Origin: Clostridiales bacterium
GTDB lineage: Bacteria > Bacillota > Clostridia > Saccharofermentanales > DTU023
Assembly (NCBI GenBank): GCA_028724525.1
Contig: JAQYCV010000039.1
Location: 1 to 64,000, forward strand
DNA length: 64,000 nt
Direction: 5' to 3'
Shown in pieces: positions 8,725 through 17,761 of this stretch. The notes beneath the pieces are model-generated. The model did no database searches. It was not told the DNA's origin and saw only the letters and a program-made list of their open reading frames with translations. Within the stretch, counting starts at the first letter, position 1; the number at the start of each line of letters is the position of its first letter. The position numbers and the translations under genes are program-made.

Positions 8725-9744
8725 ATGGCAGATAAGTTTGGCTACCGAGCCTGGCGCCAGTCTATAGAAAAGGGCCGCATTAGCCCCTTGTACTTGATTA
8801 CTGGGGAAGAGGACTATCTTATTCGGCATGGTTTGCAACTATTAAAAGAGAGCCTGCTTGCTCCTGGTTGTGAGAGCCTGGATCTTGTGAGTTTGCGTGA
8901 TTCTTGGAATCCTGATCAGGTATTGGCCGAACTAGAAACTGTTCCCTTTATGTCCCAGCGGCGACTCATCATTGCCTACAATACGGGGCTCTTTAATAGC
9001 AAACAGGGATCGGGTGAGGCAAAACAATCTTTCCTCGACAAAGTCTGGCCTCGACTCCATGAGGGCGTATGCCTCTGCCTGGTTGAAGAAAGTGTTGATA
9101 AAAGACAAAGGAAAAAATTACAGGCCTTAGAGTCGGCCGGCGGCCAGCTGGTGGAAATTCCCCTGGAGGACTTTCCATCCCTCAAGGCTTGGGTGTCTGC
9201 GTATTTGGCCAAATTTCGAGTCTCTATAAGCCACGACGCAGTCGAATCTCTTATCCTGCGTTGCGATTCTTCTATGTCAGAACTCGCTTTGGAACTCCAT
9301 AAACTCGCTAACTATTGCCTCTATAGCGGCGAAACGGAAGTCACCCTACAACTGGTAGACCTATGTTGCCGCGAAGATTTACAAGGTAATATATTTAAGT
9401 TAACTGATGCGGTTTCTGCCCAAAGAACGGGCGAGGCCCTCGTCCTCTTAGATAAATTGCTTAAACAAAAGGAAGCCCCTGCCTTGATCTTATTTATGTT
9501 GGCCCGCCATTTCCGGCAATTGCTTTGCGCTCAAGCCCCTGTCTCCGGACCAGCTTTAGCTCAACGCCTTAAACTCCCCCCCTTCGTTGGGAAACGCTTA
9601 AAAGGACAAGCAGAACGTTTTCAGCAAAATCAACTGGTCCAGCTCTGCCAGGCTTGTTTTAAGGCGGACCTAGCTATTAAATCCGGCCAACTAGAAGACA
9701 GGGCTGCCCTGGAGCTTTTACTCTTACAGGCAGGGCAAGTTTAA
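8725..9744 (+). CDS. holA: DNA polymerase III, delta subunit
   Basis: The 339-residue protein has the HolA N-terminus (SPLYLITGEEDYLI) and the clamp-loader AAA+ fold without a conventional Walker A. It carries the family segments around VPFMSQRRLI and LILFMLARHFRQLL. It opens the sliding clamp as part of the clamp loader in the replisome. It begins 21 bases after comEC with an AGGGAGGAAG site, in the usual comEC-holA arrangement, and is probably co-transcribed with it. Confidence 0.9.
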   Translation: MADKFGYRAWRQSIEKGRISPLYLITGEEDYLIRHGLQLLKESLLAPGCESLDLVSLRDSWNPDQVLAELETVPFMSQRRLIIAYNTGLFNSKQGSGEAKQSFLDKVWPRLHEGVCLCLVEESVDKRQRKKLQALESAGGQLVEIPLEDFPSLKAWVSAYLAKFRVSISHDAVESLILRCDSSMSELALELHKLANYCLYSGETEVTLQLVDLCCREDLQGNIFKLTDAVSAQRTGEALVLLDKLLKQKEAPALILFMLARHFRQLLCAQAPVSGPALAQRLKLPPFVGKRLKGQAERFQQNQLVQLCQACFKADLAIKSGQLEDRAALELLLLQAGQV

Positions 9745-9765
9745 GACTGATTCCCGCTGGCAGGC

Positions 9766-9788
9766 TAGCTTGAATTGCCTTCAAGCTA
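9766..9788 (+). promoter_or_regulatory. 9-bp dyad after holA
   Basis: TAGCTTGAA and TTCAAGCTA form a perfect stem around TTGCC between holA and asnS. It is not followed by a clear T-run, so it may be a weak terminator or a leader hairpin of asnS. Confidence 0.4.
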
Positions 9789-9891
9789 CTTGTAAAATGA
9801 CAGGGCATATAAAAAGGCTAGCCCCTAGGTAAAGTTATCGGCCAGGCCGTTTAGCCTATTAATGCTTATCAGGAAAGAAGAGGAATATATT

Positions 9892-11289
9892 ATGCAAAGC
9901 TCTACGCTTATACGCCATATTTTTGCTGACCCGGAGGCATTCCTGGGCCAAGAACTGCAAATCTCTGGTTGGATACGGTCCCTTAGAGACCAAAAGAATT
10001 TTGCCTTTATCCATCTCAACGATGGGACTTGCTTCCAAAATCTGCAGGTGGTGTTGGAACGTGAGCATTTTGCAAATTATGAAGAGCTCTGTAAGCTCGG
10101 TTTGGGTTCTGCCGTAATTATCCGAGGAGATTTGGTCTCTACACCTGGTGCCCAGCAGGCTTTTGAATTAAAAGCTAAAGCTCTTGAAGTCGAGGGCACA
10201 TCTCCCTCTGATTACCCCCTCCAGCCTAAGCGACATAGCCCAGAATTTTTACGGACAATTGCTCACCTAAGACCTCGGACCAATCTCTTTTCTGCCGTTT
10301 TTCGTGTGCGCTCAGAAGCGGCCTATGCCATTCATCAATTTTTCCATGACCGCGATTTTGTATATGTCCATACCCCCATTATTACGGCTTCTGATGCCGA
10401 AGGGGCAGGAGAGATGTTCAGCCTTACTACTTTGGATCTACAAAATCTTCCCCTCACAGATCAGGGTAAGATTGACTATGGCCAAGACTTTTTCGGTAAG
10501 GCTAGTAAATTAACCGTCTCCGGCCAGATGGAAGGTGAGTGCTATGCCCAGGCCTTCCGCAATATCTATACCTTTGGACCTACCTTTCGGGCCGAGCATT
10601 CCAATACACCCCGCCACGCTGCTGAGTTTTGGATGATGGAGCCTGAAATTGCTTTCGCTGACCTTGCAGATGTCATGGATCTTGCAGAAGATATGCTCAA
10701 GTTTGTGATATCCCAAGTTTTAACCCGTTGCCCAGGCGAAATAGATTTTTTTAATAAGTTTGTTCAGCCTGGTATTAAGGCCCGCTTGGAGAAGCTTGTC
10801 AATTCAGAGTTTCGCCGCATGACTTATACAGAGGCTATTGATCTCTTGCAGAAGTCTGGTAAGCAATTCCAATATCCTGTGGAATGGGGGGTAGATCTCC
10901 AAACTGAGCATGAACGTTACCTGACAGAAGAAGTGGTCCAAGGCCCCGTCTTTGTTACGGATTATCCCAAGGACATTAAAGCCTTTTATATGAAGGCCAA
11001 TCCCGATGGCAAAACGGTTGCCGCGACTGATTGCCTGGTTCCTGGCATCGGGGAAATTATTGGGGGCAGCCAGAGAGAGGACGACCTGGAGAAACTTACG
11101 GCCCGCATGCAGGAAATGGGCATGAAAATGGAAGACTATTGGTGGTATCTGGAGCTACGCAAGTATGGCTCAACCCGGCATGGTGGCTTTGGCTTAGGCT
11201 TCGAGCGCTTGATCATGTACCTGACTGGGGTTTCCAATATTCGAGATGTTCTGCCTTTCCCGCGCACGGTGAGCAACTTAGATTTTTAG
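9892..11289 (+). CDS. asnS: Asparaginyl-tRNA synthetase
   Basis: I choose ATG 9892 over the track start at 9862 because it gives the family-like N-terminus [11 protein letters not shown] and lies after AAGAGGAA. The 465-residue class IIb enzyme has an N-terminal OB-fold anticodon-binding domain ([10 protein letters not shown]), motif 2 around [22 protein letters not shown] and motif 3 [15 protein letters not shown]. The [11 protein letters not shown] stretch is typical of AsnRS rather than AspRS. It charges tRNA-Asn in the cytosol. A strong terminator follows. I looked for a T-box leader and did not find one in the short upstream gap. Confidence 0.94.
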   Translation: MQSSTLIRHIFADPEAFLGQELQISGWIRSLRDQKNFAFIHLNDGTCFQNLQVVLEREHFANYEELCKLGLGSAVIIRGDLVSTPGAQQAFELKAKALEVEGTSPSDYPLQPKRHSPEFLRTIAHLRPRTNLFSAVFRVRSEAAYAIHQFFHDRDFVYVHTPIITASDAEGAGEMFSLTTLDLQNLPLTDQGKIDYGQDFFGKASKLTVSGQMEGECYAQAFRNIYTFGPTFRAEHSNTPRHAAEFWMMEPEIAFADLADVMDLAEDMLKFVISQVLTRCPGEIDFFNKFVQPGIKARLEKLVNSEFRRMTYTEAIDLLQKSGKQFQYPVEWGVDLQTEHERYLTEEVVQGPVFVTDYPKDIKAFYMKANPDGKTVAATDCLVPGIGEIIGGSQREDDLEKLTARMQEMGMKMEDYWWYLELRKYGSTRHGGFGLGFERLIMYLTGVSNIRDVLPFPRTVSNLDF

Positions 11290-11312
11290 ATCTAAGCTAA
11301 TAAGCGTATATT

Positions 11313-11340
11313 TCCGGGGCATCAGGCCCCGGATCTTTTT
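11313..11340 (+). terminator. Rho-independent terminator after asnS
   Basis: TCCGGGGC and GCCCCGGA form an 8-bp GC-rich stem around ATCAG, followed by TCTTTTT. It closes the asnS transcription unit. Confidence 0.88.
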
Positions 11341-11403
11341 AAATCAGGCTTGTTGTTTAAGATGTTTGACTTGTTTGCTTGAGCCTAAGCGAAAGGAGTC
11401 AAC

Positions 11404-12102
11404 ATGACTACAGATTATTTACTTATGCAAGACCTGCCTCTAGCTGATCGCCCTTACGAAAAATTGGCCAGTAGAGGGGCGGCCTCTCTTACTGAGGCCG
11501 AACTCTTATCCATTATTATCTGTTCAGGACGTCAAGGGCAAACTGCCCTGAGTCTGGCTCAGACCATGCTCTCTGTCCATCATAGCTTGTCCCAGTTAGC
11601 TCGCCTGAGTCTGGAGGAGTTACAGGCTTTTACAGGCATTGGCCTTACTAAGGCCGTACGGATCAAAGCCGCTATCGAGCTTGGTCTCAGATCCCACTAC
11701 CAGCTACCTCAAGAGGCCAATCCGGCAATTGCTAGTTCTCAAACTGCTATTGGCCTGCTTGAAAAAGATATGCTGGGCCTGGAGCGGGAAGAAATTCATA
11801 TGCTCATGCTCAACAATCAAGGCCGGTTGATTCGAAAGGAGTTTCTTGCAGCGGGAGGCTTGAATTCTGCTAGTGTCTTTCCTCGAGATATATTCCGTCA
11901 AGCATTAAAGTCCAATGCAGCCGGCATTATTCTATGCCATAACCACCCTTCTGGATCCAGCCAACCCAGCCCAGAAGATATTGCCATGACTGCCAAATTA
12001 GATGCCATGGGCCGTGAATTAGGGGTCAAGCTTCTAGACCATATCATTGTGGCTCGGGAGGGTTCAGTTTCTCTTAAAGCTCTGGGCTATCTAGGGGAGT
12101 GA
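11404..12102 (+). CDS. radC: RadC/UPF0758 family JAB-domain protein
   Basis: The 232-residue protein has an N-terminal helix-hairpin-helix region (LEELQAFTGIGLTKAVRIKA) and a C-terminal JAB/MPN metallo-domain with HNHPSGSSQPSPED, the conserved HxHPSG...D zinc motif, and the family start RPYEKLASRGA. The biochemical role of RadC is unsettled; despite its name a repair role is doubtful. It has an AAAGGAG site and sits just before mreC, as in many Firmicutes, where radC precedes mreBCD. Confidence 0.93.
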   Translation: MTTDYLLMQDLPLADRPYEKLASRGAASLTEAELLSIIICSGRQGQTALSLAQTMLSVHHSLSQLARLSLEELQAFTGIGLTKAVRIKAAIELGLRSHYQLPQEANPAIASSQTAIGLLEKDMLGLEREEIHMLMLNNQGRLIRKEFLAAGGLNSASVFPRDIFRQALKSNAAGIILCHNHPSGSSQPSPEDIAMTAKLDAMGRELGVKLLDHIIVAREGSVSLKALGYLGE

Positions 12103-12157
12103 GTGCTATGCGAACTAGGGCTAGATCTTAGCTGAAAAAGGCGCAAGAGGGCTAATG

Positions 12158-12166
12158 TGGTAAAAT
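12158..12166 (+). promoter_or_regulatory. Possible extended -10 promoter before mreC
   Basis: TGG-TAAAAT forms an extended -10 element about 30 bases upstream of the mreC start. No clear -35 is visible at the expected distance. Confidence 0.33.
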
Positions 12167-12197
12167 AATACATCAGCTTGTGAAAGGCGGTAGAGGC

Positions 12198-13097
12198 GTG
12201 TCCAAACACCAAAAAAATCGGATTTTAGCCGTAATTTTGCTTATGCTGGCCGTAGCTAGCATCATGCTTTTTTCTATTCTGCCAGACCAGCCTTCCAGCA
12301 ACTTAACCAGTCCTCTTTCTATTATCTTAAGGCCCTTTGAGTGGGCTTTTGGCGGCATAAGCGATACGATCCAAAATCATTTTGCTAGCACCCGCCTCAA
12401 CAGGGAATTACAAGGTGAAAATACCCGCTTACGTGCTGAAAACCTGGACTTGCGTTTACAGATTAAAGACAACGAACAGGCGGCCCGAGCTTACGAGGGC
12501 CTTAAACAAGCCTTTGGCTTAAAAGATCGTTTCCCTCAGCGAAAGTTTTTGGCAGCCAATATTTTGCAGGCCCCCCTGGATTCCAACTATTGCTATTTTC
12601 GCCTAGATGCAGGGAGGGCAGATGGGATTGACTTTAACGAGACTGCAGCTTATGCCGTAGTAGACGAAAACGCTTCGCTTCTTGGTTCTATCATTTCTTC
12701 TGATGCCGTGAGCTCTAAGCTCATGCCCATTTTCCACGAGGGCTTTTCTTGTAGTGTGATTAGTGAACGTGATCCAGGGCGGAGTTTTATTCTAACTGGA
12801 CAAGGTTATTTTGCTGACCACCAAGTCCTCAAGGCAGAAAATATACCAGAAGATCTGGACCTTGTTGTAGGGGATAAAATTTATAGCTCGGGCAGAGGCG
12901 GAATTTTCCCCGAGCGATTGCTGTGTGGCAGGGTCAAGACCCTAGGACCGGTTAACAGTATGGGGCAGCGTACAGCCGAGATTGAGCCAGCTTCTGGCCT
13001 TGAAGGTAAGGAGGTCCTTTTTGTTCTCCTGCCCCAGGGTAATAAGTCGCTAGTCCAGGATTCTGATAAGACTTTGGTAAGCCCTCATGAACCATAA
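12198..13097 (+). CDS. mreC: Rod shape-determining protein MreC
   Basis: The track starts at GTG 12180, but GTG 12198 (MSKHQKNRILAVI) has the ribosome-binding-site-like AAAGGCGG at the right spacing and gives the usual MreC N-terminus, so I choose it. The product is 299 residues with a short cytoplasmic tail, one membrane helix, a coiled coil (LNRELQGENTRLRAENLDLRL) and an extracellular beta domain ending in the VGDKIYSSGRGGIFPERLLCG segment typical of MreC. It organises lateral wall synthesis with MreD and the class B PBP downstream. It overlaps mreD by 11 bases. mreB is not beside it. Confidence 0.92.
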   Translation: MSKHQKNRILAVILLMLAVASIMLFSILPDQPSSNLTSPLSIILRPFEWAFGGISDTIQNHFASTRLNRELQGENTRLRAENLDLRLQIKDNEQAARAYEGLKQAFGLKDRFPQRKFLAANILQAPLDSNYCYFRLDAGRADGIDFNETAAYAVVDENASLLGSIISSDAVSSKLMPIFHEGFSCSVISERDPGRSFILTGQGYFADHQVLKAENIPEDLDLVVGDKIYSSGRGGIFPERLLCGRVKTLGPVNSMGQRTAEIEPASGLEGKEVLFVLLPQGNKSLVQDSDKTLVSPHEP

Positions 13098-13662
13098 ATT
13101 GCTTAAAAAAATTCTCATCTGGATTTTTGTTTTGTCCCTAACCCTTTGTGCTATGTCGATCTGGTCCAGACTTGGAGATAGAGCCCACTGGTGGCCTGAC
13201 CTCATTCTAGTCTTGGCGGCTTTTACCAGTTACTACTTTTCTGACCGGCAGGCTAGAATTATCTTAGTCTTATTGGGCTTTTTCAAGGATATGCTTTTTG
13301 GCAGTGTCTTGGGCCCAACGGCTTTTGTCGCCATTGTTATGCATTGGATGAGCTCTCTGGCCTTAGATTTTGAGGACCGTAGATCCTGGTATCGGGGCTT
13401 GCTATTTACCGCCGGCTGGATTTTTCTAGCCCAGGCTCTCCAAATCGGGCTTTTTAGGCTCTTACCAGGCACAAGCAGGATAGACTCAGCTTTTAGCACG
13501 CAAGTTATAGGCCTCTTGAGCCTTTACTTGCGAACTCTATTGCCCAGCCTTTTGGCTAGCCTAGCCTATTTGGGACTTTTCACCTGGCTCTATCCTGATT
13601 TTAAACAGATAGATCTGGACGATGGCTTAGAAATCGCTGATAGCCCCAGCCGCCTGCTTTAG
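13087..13662 (+). CDS. mreD: Rod shape-determining protein MreD
   Basis: The 191-residue integral membrane protein has about five hydrophobic segments and the MreD-like GFFKDMLFGSVLGPTAF loop. It overlaps mreC and is followed after 24 bases by the penicillin-binding protein. MreD links MreC to the elongation machinery in the membrane. Sequence conservation in this family is low, so the call rests on size, topology and position. Confidence 0.87.
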   Translation: MNHKLLKKILIWIFVLSLTLCAMSIWSRLGDRAHWWPDLILVLAAFTSYYFSDRQARIILVLLGFFKDMLFGSVLGPTAFVAIVMHWMSSLALDFEDRRSWYRGLLFTAGWIFLAQALQIGLFRLLPGTSRIDSAFSTQVIGLLSLYLRTLLPSLLASLAYLGLFTWLYPDFKQIDLDDGLEIADSPSRLL

Positions 13663-13686
13663 GAAAGGACCTTCACCAAGAAAATC

Positions 13687-16038
13687 ATGAGACAAGTAGA
13701 CGATAACCTATTTAATTCGGCCAATAGACAGACGGGCTTTAAACTGAATCGTTATGCTGCCGTTACCGTGGTCGTTATCATAGCCTTGCTGGCCATTTTA
13801 CTTAAAACAACTATCTTGCAGTTTAGAGGTTTAGATTGGGATCCTGTAAATCTAACCCAGGGCCAGGGCGGGAAGATGACCGTTAAAGCGCCACGCGGGG
13901 ATATTGTGGACCGGTCTGGGCGTGTTTTAGCCTACTCACAAAGTCGTGATGACCTCTATTTAGCCTACGCTGGTTTAGATAGTCAAGATTTAAATCGGCG
14001 TATCTTAGATTTGGTCAGGCTCCTGGCGGATTATGGCTTGGAGCCTGTTAGTAAACTTACAGACTATCTGGATTTATCCAGTGAATCTAAACAACAGATT
14101 GAAGATCCTGACTCTGAGGAAAATCTTAGCTTTGTTTTTAAAAAAGATTTAGATCAGATTGCCAAGTGGCAGCAAAATAAAAATCTTTTTAATCTTTCAC
14201 CGGTAACTGCCTCAGTTCCCGAAAGAGCCAAGGTCAAGCTGAATCCGCAAGACTTCTATAACTATCTTCTTTATACAGCCTTTGCCATTGAAGATCCTCA
14301 GGCGGGCGGTAATCTTTATTACAGCCCAGGGGAAGCCTGGCAAATTATGAAGGTCCGCTATCAGATCTTTGAAAATAACTGGACCTTCCAGCAAGGTGAA
14401 CCTGTTTTACTGGCAGAAGATATCCCCGCCAGCCTACAGGCGATTTTACAAGAACAAAAGCTGTCTTATCCAGGTGTCCTTGTAAAGCGAGAATTTAGCC
14501 GACAGTACACGGACGACAGCCGATATTTTTCTCATATTTTAGGTTATGTTGGTAAAATATCTGCGCCTGAATATGACCAGCTTAAGAGTCAGGGCTATAG
14601 TATTAACGACTATACAGGCAAAGCGGGCGTTGAGTATACTGCCGAGCCCTATTTGCAGGGTAAAACGGGATCCCTGGCATATGGCACCTGGTTCCGAGAT
14701 CAAGATGATTTTGTTTACCGTGAAGGGGAGGGCACAGTTGATGCCCAACCGGGTGCTAGAGTTTCTCTTTGCCAGGACCTCAAGGTCCAGAAAACTCTCT
14801 ATGCCTCACTATACGATACCATCATGTCTGTACGCGAAAAAAAACTGGGCAAGGGTGACTCAGCAGCGGCGGTCATGCTTAATGTCAAGACGGGACAGAT
14901 CCTTGCCATGGGCTCAATTCCTTCCTTTCAGCCGAGCGACTTTATTGCTCCCCCCGAAGATAAAGAAGCCTATGAGCGGGCTATCCGGGACCTACAGGAT
15001 ACGGAGCATAAGCCCATTCAGAATCGCTGCATCAGTGAGATTTATGCGCCTGCCTCTACTTTTAAACCAATCACCGGGCAAACAGGCATTTTAACCGGAG
15101 TCATTGATCGCAATCATAATTCATATGAGTGTAAGGGCAAGGAAACCATAGGCTACAAGAATTGGGTCTGCTATGGTGAGCCTATTCATGGCCACGGGAT
15201 GATTACGCTTTCAGAAGGCTTGGGTTATTCCTGCAACCTCTATTTCTTTAAATTGGGATTAGATATAGGTATTGATGCCTTGAGTGCCCATTGTAAAGAG
15301 CTGGGCCTGGGCGAGTACAGTAATATTGACCTGCCTGGCGAAGCTAAGGGCATCAGACCAAGTCCTGAATTAAAAGCCCAAACGAGGATGACTCCAGGCG
15401 ATCAAGAGTGGTATCCCGCCGACACTTGCCAAACGGCAATTGGACAATTTGACCATGCCTATACGATGGTTCAGTTGGTGAGAGCAATTGCTGGAGCGGT
15501 ATCTAACGAATTAGTAACCCCCCATGTGATCAAAGACATTCAAGATGTGCAAGGACAGCTGATCCGACCTGAGCAAATCAGTAGACGAAATTTAGCGATG
15601 CCCCAAGAAGCGATTGATCTAGTTAAAGAGGGGATGGGTGAACTGAAATACTACACAACTTTCAATGTCACCAACCATAACTTCATCGACTATCCTATCA
15701 ACGTGGGCGCTAAAACGGGTACGGCGGAAGTTGGCTTTGAACTGGCGGATATCAACGCGGTTTTTGTATGCTTTGCGCCCCTGGAAGATCCTGAGGTGGC
15801 TATCGCTTGTATTGTGGAAAACGGCGGTAAAGGTGATGTGTCCTCTAACATTGCCCGAGACCTCTTGGATGCTTATTATGGTTTTGAGCCTCGACCTGAA
15901 TTGCTAGCCCGTCTCAAGGAGATGGATGCTGATCCCGAAGAGTTCTTTCTCATGCATGAGCGTGAAAATTGGCATAAAGAACAAGAGGCAGAGGCTGAAG
16001 CAGATCATAATTCAGAAAATAGAGAGCCTCAGTCATAA
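13687..16038 (+). CDS. mrdA: Class B penicillin-binding protein (PBP2/MrdA type transpeptidase)
   Basis: The 783-residue protein has a short cytoplasmic tail, one membrane helix near residues 25-45, the PBP dimerisation domain starting at VKAPRGDIVDRSGRVLAYS, and a transpeptidase domain. The catalytic SxxK is STFK at residue 457, the SxN motif is SCN in GYSCNLYF, and KTG is GAKTGTAEVG. It crosslinks peptidoglycan outside the membrane during elongation. Its position after mreCD supports an elongation PBP2 over the division enzyme FtsI. The C-terminus ends in a charged Glu-rich tail (EQEAEAEADHN). A promoter for the next gene starts just after its stop. Confidence 0.93.
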   Translation: MRQVDDNLFNSANRQTGFKLNRYAAVTVVVIIALLAILLKTTILQFRGLDWDPVNLTQGQGGKMTVKAPRGDIVDRSGRVLAYSQSRDDLYLAYAGLDSQDLNRRILDLVRLLADYGLEPVSKLTDYLDLSSESKQQIEDPDSEENLSFVFKKDLDQIAKWQQNKNLFNLSPVTASVPERAKVKLNPQDFYNYLLYTAFAIEDPQAGGNLYYSPGEAWQIMKVRYQIFENNWTFQQGEPVLLAEDIPASLQAILQEQKLSYPGVLVKREFSRQYTDDSRYFSHILGYVGKISAPEYDQLKSQGYSINDYTGKAGVEYTAEPYLQGKTGSLAYGTWFRDQDDFVYREGEGTVDAQPGARVSLCQDLKVQKTLYASLYDTIMSVREKKLGKGDSAAAVMLNVKTGQILAMGSIPSFQPSDFIAPPEDKEAYERAIRDLQDTEHKPIQNRCISEIYAPASTFKPITGQTGILTGVIDRNHNSYECKGKETIGYKNWVCYGEPIHGHGMITLSEGLGYSCNLYFFKLGLDIGIDALSAHCKELGLGEYSNIDLPGEAKGIRPSPELKAQTRMTPGDQEWYPADTCQTAIGQFDHAYTMVQLVRAIAGAVSNELVTPHVIKDIQDVQGQLIRPEQISRRNLAMPQEAIDLVKEGMGELKYYTTFNVTNHNFIDYPINVGAKTGTAEVGFELADINAVFVCFAPLEDPEVAIACIVENGGKGDVSSNIARDLLDAYYGFEPRPELLARLKEMDADPEEFFLMHERENWHKEQEAEAEADHNSENREPQS

Positions 16039-16053
16039 CCTTGTGCAAAGTGC

Positions 16054-16083
16054 TTGCAAACAACTGCGCTCCTGCGCTATAAT
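16054..16083 (+). promoter_or_regulatory. Sigma-A promoter of the mgsA-like gene
   Basis: TTGCAA at 16054-16059 and a perfect TATAAT at 16078-16083 are separated by 18 bases. The pair lies in the gap after the PBP gene and gives a leader of about 70 bases before the ATG at 16159. Confidence 0.7.
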
Positions 16084-16101
16084 TCGACATAATGCTGAAG
16101 A

Positions 16102-16132
16102 CGTAAGCGCGTATCTCGAGCCGCGGCTTACG
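16102..16132 (+). promoter_or_regulatory. 5' leader hairpin of the mgsA-like gene
   Basis: CGTAAGC and GCTTACG pair as a 7-bp stem, extended inside by GCG/CGC with a one-base bulge. It lies between the promoter and the ribosome binding site, so it is part of the 5' untranslated region. Confidence 0.5.
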
Positions 16133-16158
16133 AGAAAATTGAGAATTGAGGAAAATTT

Positions 16159-16548
16159 ATGAAAATAGTGCTCATGGCTGATATGCGTAAATATGATTTG
16201 CTAATCAATTTCTGTATTGCTTACAAACAAATTCTCCAAAGGCAAAACTTATACTCTATGTTTAATACGTCACACCTGATTAGTGAGGCGACTAAGCTAG
16301 AGATTAATACCATGACCACATACAGCGAAACTAATATTGAGCAATTAGCCGCCCGTGTTAACTATAATGAAATTGATGCCATTATTTATTTGAGAGATCA
16401 GGATGCCCCGAACTATTCCCTACCCAATACCTTGCTCCGGGCCTGTGATAAGCAGAATGTCCCCTATGCGACCAACCTAGCTATGGCTGAACTTTTGATT
16501 CTTGCCATTGATCGGGGTGACTTAGACTGGAGAGAGCTTGTTAAATAA
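16159..16548 (+). CDS. Methylglyoxal-synthase-like protein with degenerate active site
   Basis: The 129-residue protein has the length and several blocks of methylglyoxal synthase: residues 71-80 (EIDAIIYLRD), then LLRACDKQNVPYATNLAMAELLI. MgsA turns dihydroxyacetone phosphate into methylglyoxal. From the known E. coli enzyme, key parts are the AHD start, the TGTTG phosphate loop, GPxGGDQQ with the catalytic Asp, and HxxD. Here these read ADM, FNTSH, TYSETNIEQ and YSLPN, so only one catalytic-site Asp (RD) is retained. Position after the mre/PBP genes is where mgsA sits in many Clostridia, so this is probably a descendant of mgsA that has lost synthase activity or changed function. It overlaps the next gene by one base. 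Confidence 0.75.
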   Translation: MKIVLMADMRKYDLLINFCIAYKQILQRQNLYSMFNTSHLISEATKLEINTMTTYSETNIEQLAARVNYNEIDAIIYLRDQDAPNYSLPNTLLRACDKQNVPYATNLAMAELLILAIDRGDLDWRELVK

Positions 16549-17204
16549 TGTCCTGTTTAGCTGATTTATTGACCATTTACCCGGAATCCTGGAAGCACAG
16601 CAACACTTATTACCTCGATTTAGCGGGGGGTATTCTCATTGATCCTGGCCTCGACAAGACTCCAGATTTCAACCGACCCGTAGCCAAAATCTTTGCAACC
16701 CATGGCCATTATGACCACTTGCGTGCCATAGAGGCTTGGTTAGCAGATGGTGCTGAGTTTTATTACCCGGAGGGAGACCTCATTTTGCTGGACGATATTG
16801 AGGCAAATGCTTCAAAGCTCTTTGCGGATAAACGGACTTTCCCCCAGCCAGACCATCTCTTAAAGGACTTAGACCAGGTTGACCTAGGGCAAGGCTATAC
16901 AATTACTTGCTACCACACGCCAGGCCATACCCCAGGTTCTAGTTGCCTTCTCTTATCACATCACGATGTCCAGGGACTAACTCAGGCGCTTTGTTTATTT
17001 TCGGGAGATACTATCTTTTCTAATTCAATTGGACGTACAGACTTGCTGGCCGGCGATCCCCAAGCGATGGATCAGTCACTGAACCGACTCAAAGAGCTTT
17101 TAGCAACTTGGCCCGCAGACCTCCCCATTCTTTCTGGTCATGGACCTGCTACGTCTAGGGCTGACCTCTTGAGCAAGAACCCTTATTTCCGCTCCTTGGC
17201 ATAA
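16548..17204 (+). CDS. Metallo-beta-lactamase-fold hydrolase (glyoxalase-II-like)
   Basis: The 218-residue protein has the metal-binding motif THGHYDH, the second ligand region TPGHTPGSSCLLL, the bridging Asp in FSGDTIFSNSIGRTD and the final His in LSGHGPATS. The pattern and SGDTIFSNSIGRTDL are typical of hydroxyacylglutathione-hydrolase-like enzymes, which split thioesters in the cytosol. Exact substrate unknown. The ATG overlaps the stop of the mgsA-like gene (TAATG), so the two are co-translated. That pairing recalls methylglyoxal metabolism, although the upstream partner looks catalytically impaired. Confidence 0.82.
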   Translation: MSCLADLLTIYPESWKHSNTYYLDLAGGILIDPGLDKTPDFNRPVAKIFATHGHYDHLRAIEAWLADGAEFYYPEGDLILLDDIEANASKLFADKRTFPQPDHLLKDLDQVDLGQGYTITCYHTPGHTPGSSCLLLSHHDVQGLTQALCLFSGDTIFSNSIGRTDLLAGDPQAMDQSLNRLKELLATWPADLPILSGHGPATSRADLLSKNPYFRSLA

Positions 17205-17313
17205 TTTATCAAACTTTGTCGGGCCCTGTGGGCTTTTGTCGAAAACTTTTCGCTCATTTCGTCCTCCTAGCTGTGATAATGACTTTAGTCAGATTTTGGC
17301 TAGGAGGTTTTTT

Positions 17314-17760
17314 ATGTCTCAATCCCTTGAAAGCGCAATAGTGCTCAGCCTCTCTCTGGTCTCGAGTTTAGGCATTTTTGCTTATGAAATCCCCTTTATC
17401 CGTGCCGCTCAAGGGGAGGCGAAACAGCTCAAATGCGTTAATGACTATCAGGTGGCTAGTCATGATCTCTATGAAGTCAAAATTGAGCTGAATCCTTTTC
17501 GCCTCAAGCCGGAGACAACGCCTTATGTGTCAGCCAATCCGCAGAAGGCCATAGAGACTCTTAAATTGGCAGAAGACTTAACAAAACTCAAAGACCGGCG
17601 TCGTCGAGAAGATAATCTTCCTCTTGACTTGCCTGCTTTACCGCCCGGCTATGTCTTACCAGACATACCTGCCCTGCCTCCAGCTCCCCAAGTGCCTGCC
17701 TTGCCACCAGCCCAGGCAAACTACAGCATTGGGGCCATCCCCTTGGATCTTCAGCCATAA
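17314..17760 (+). CDS. Small secreted or membrane protein with proline-rich tail (unknown)
   Basis: I do not recognise a named family. The ATG at 17314 follows a strong TAGGAGG site, so the upstream 26 residues of the track ORF are not used. The 148-residue product has one N-terminal hydrophobic segment (IVLSLSLVSSLGIFAYEI), a polar middle, a basic patch (DRRRRED) and a Pro/Leu-rich tail in which PALPP recurs. It is probably membrane-anchored or exported. It is followed after one base by a DUF5702-like gene and then a TadE-like gene, so it is likely part of one surface or pilus-like unit. Function unknown. Confidence 0.62.
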   Translation: MSQSLESAIVLSLSLVSSLGIFAYEIPFIRAAQGEAKQLKCVNDYQVASHDLYEVKIELNPFRLKPETTPYVSANPQKAIETLKLAEDLTKLKDRRRREDNLPLDLPALPPGYVLPDIPALPPAPQVPALPPAQANYSIGAIPLDLQP

Positions 17761-17761
17761 T

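Noticed and set aside
9745-9891. T-box riboswitch before asnS
   Set aside because: The gap is only 147 bases, and I could not find a T-box sequence (such as TGGNACCGCG) or a specifier stem.
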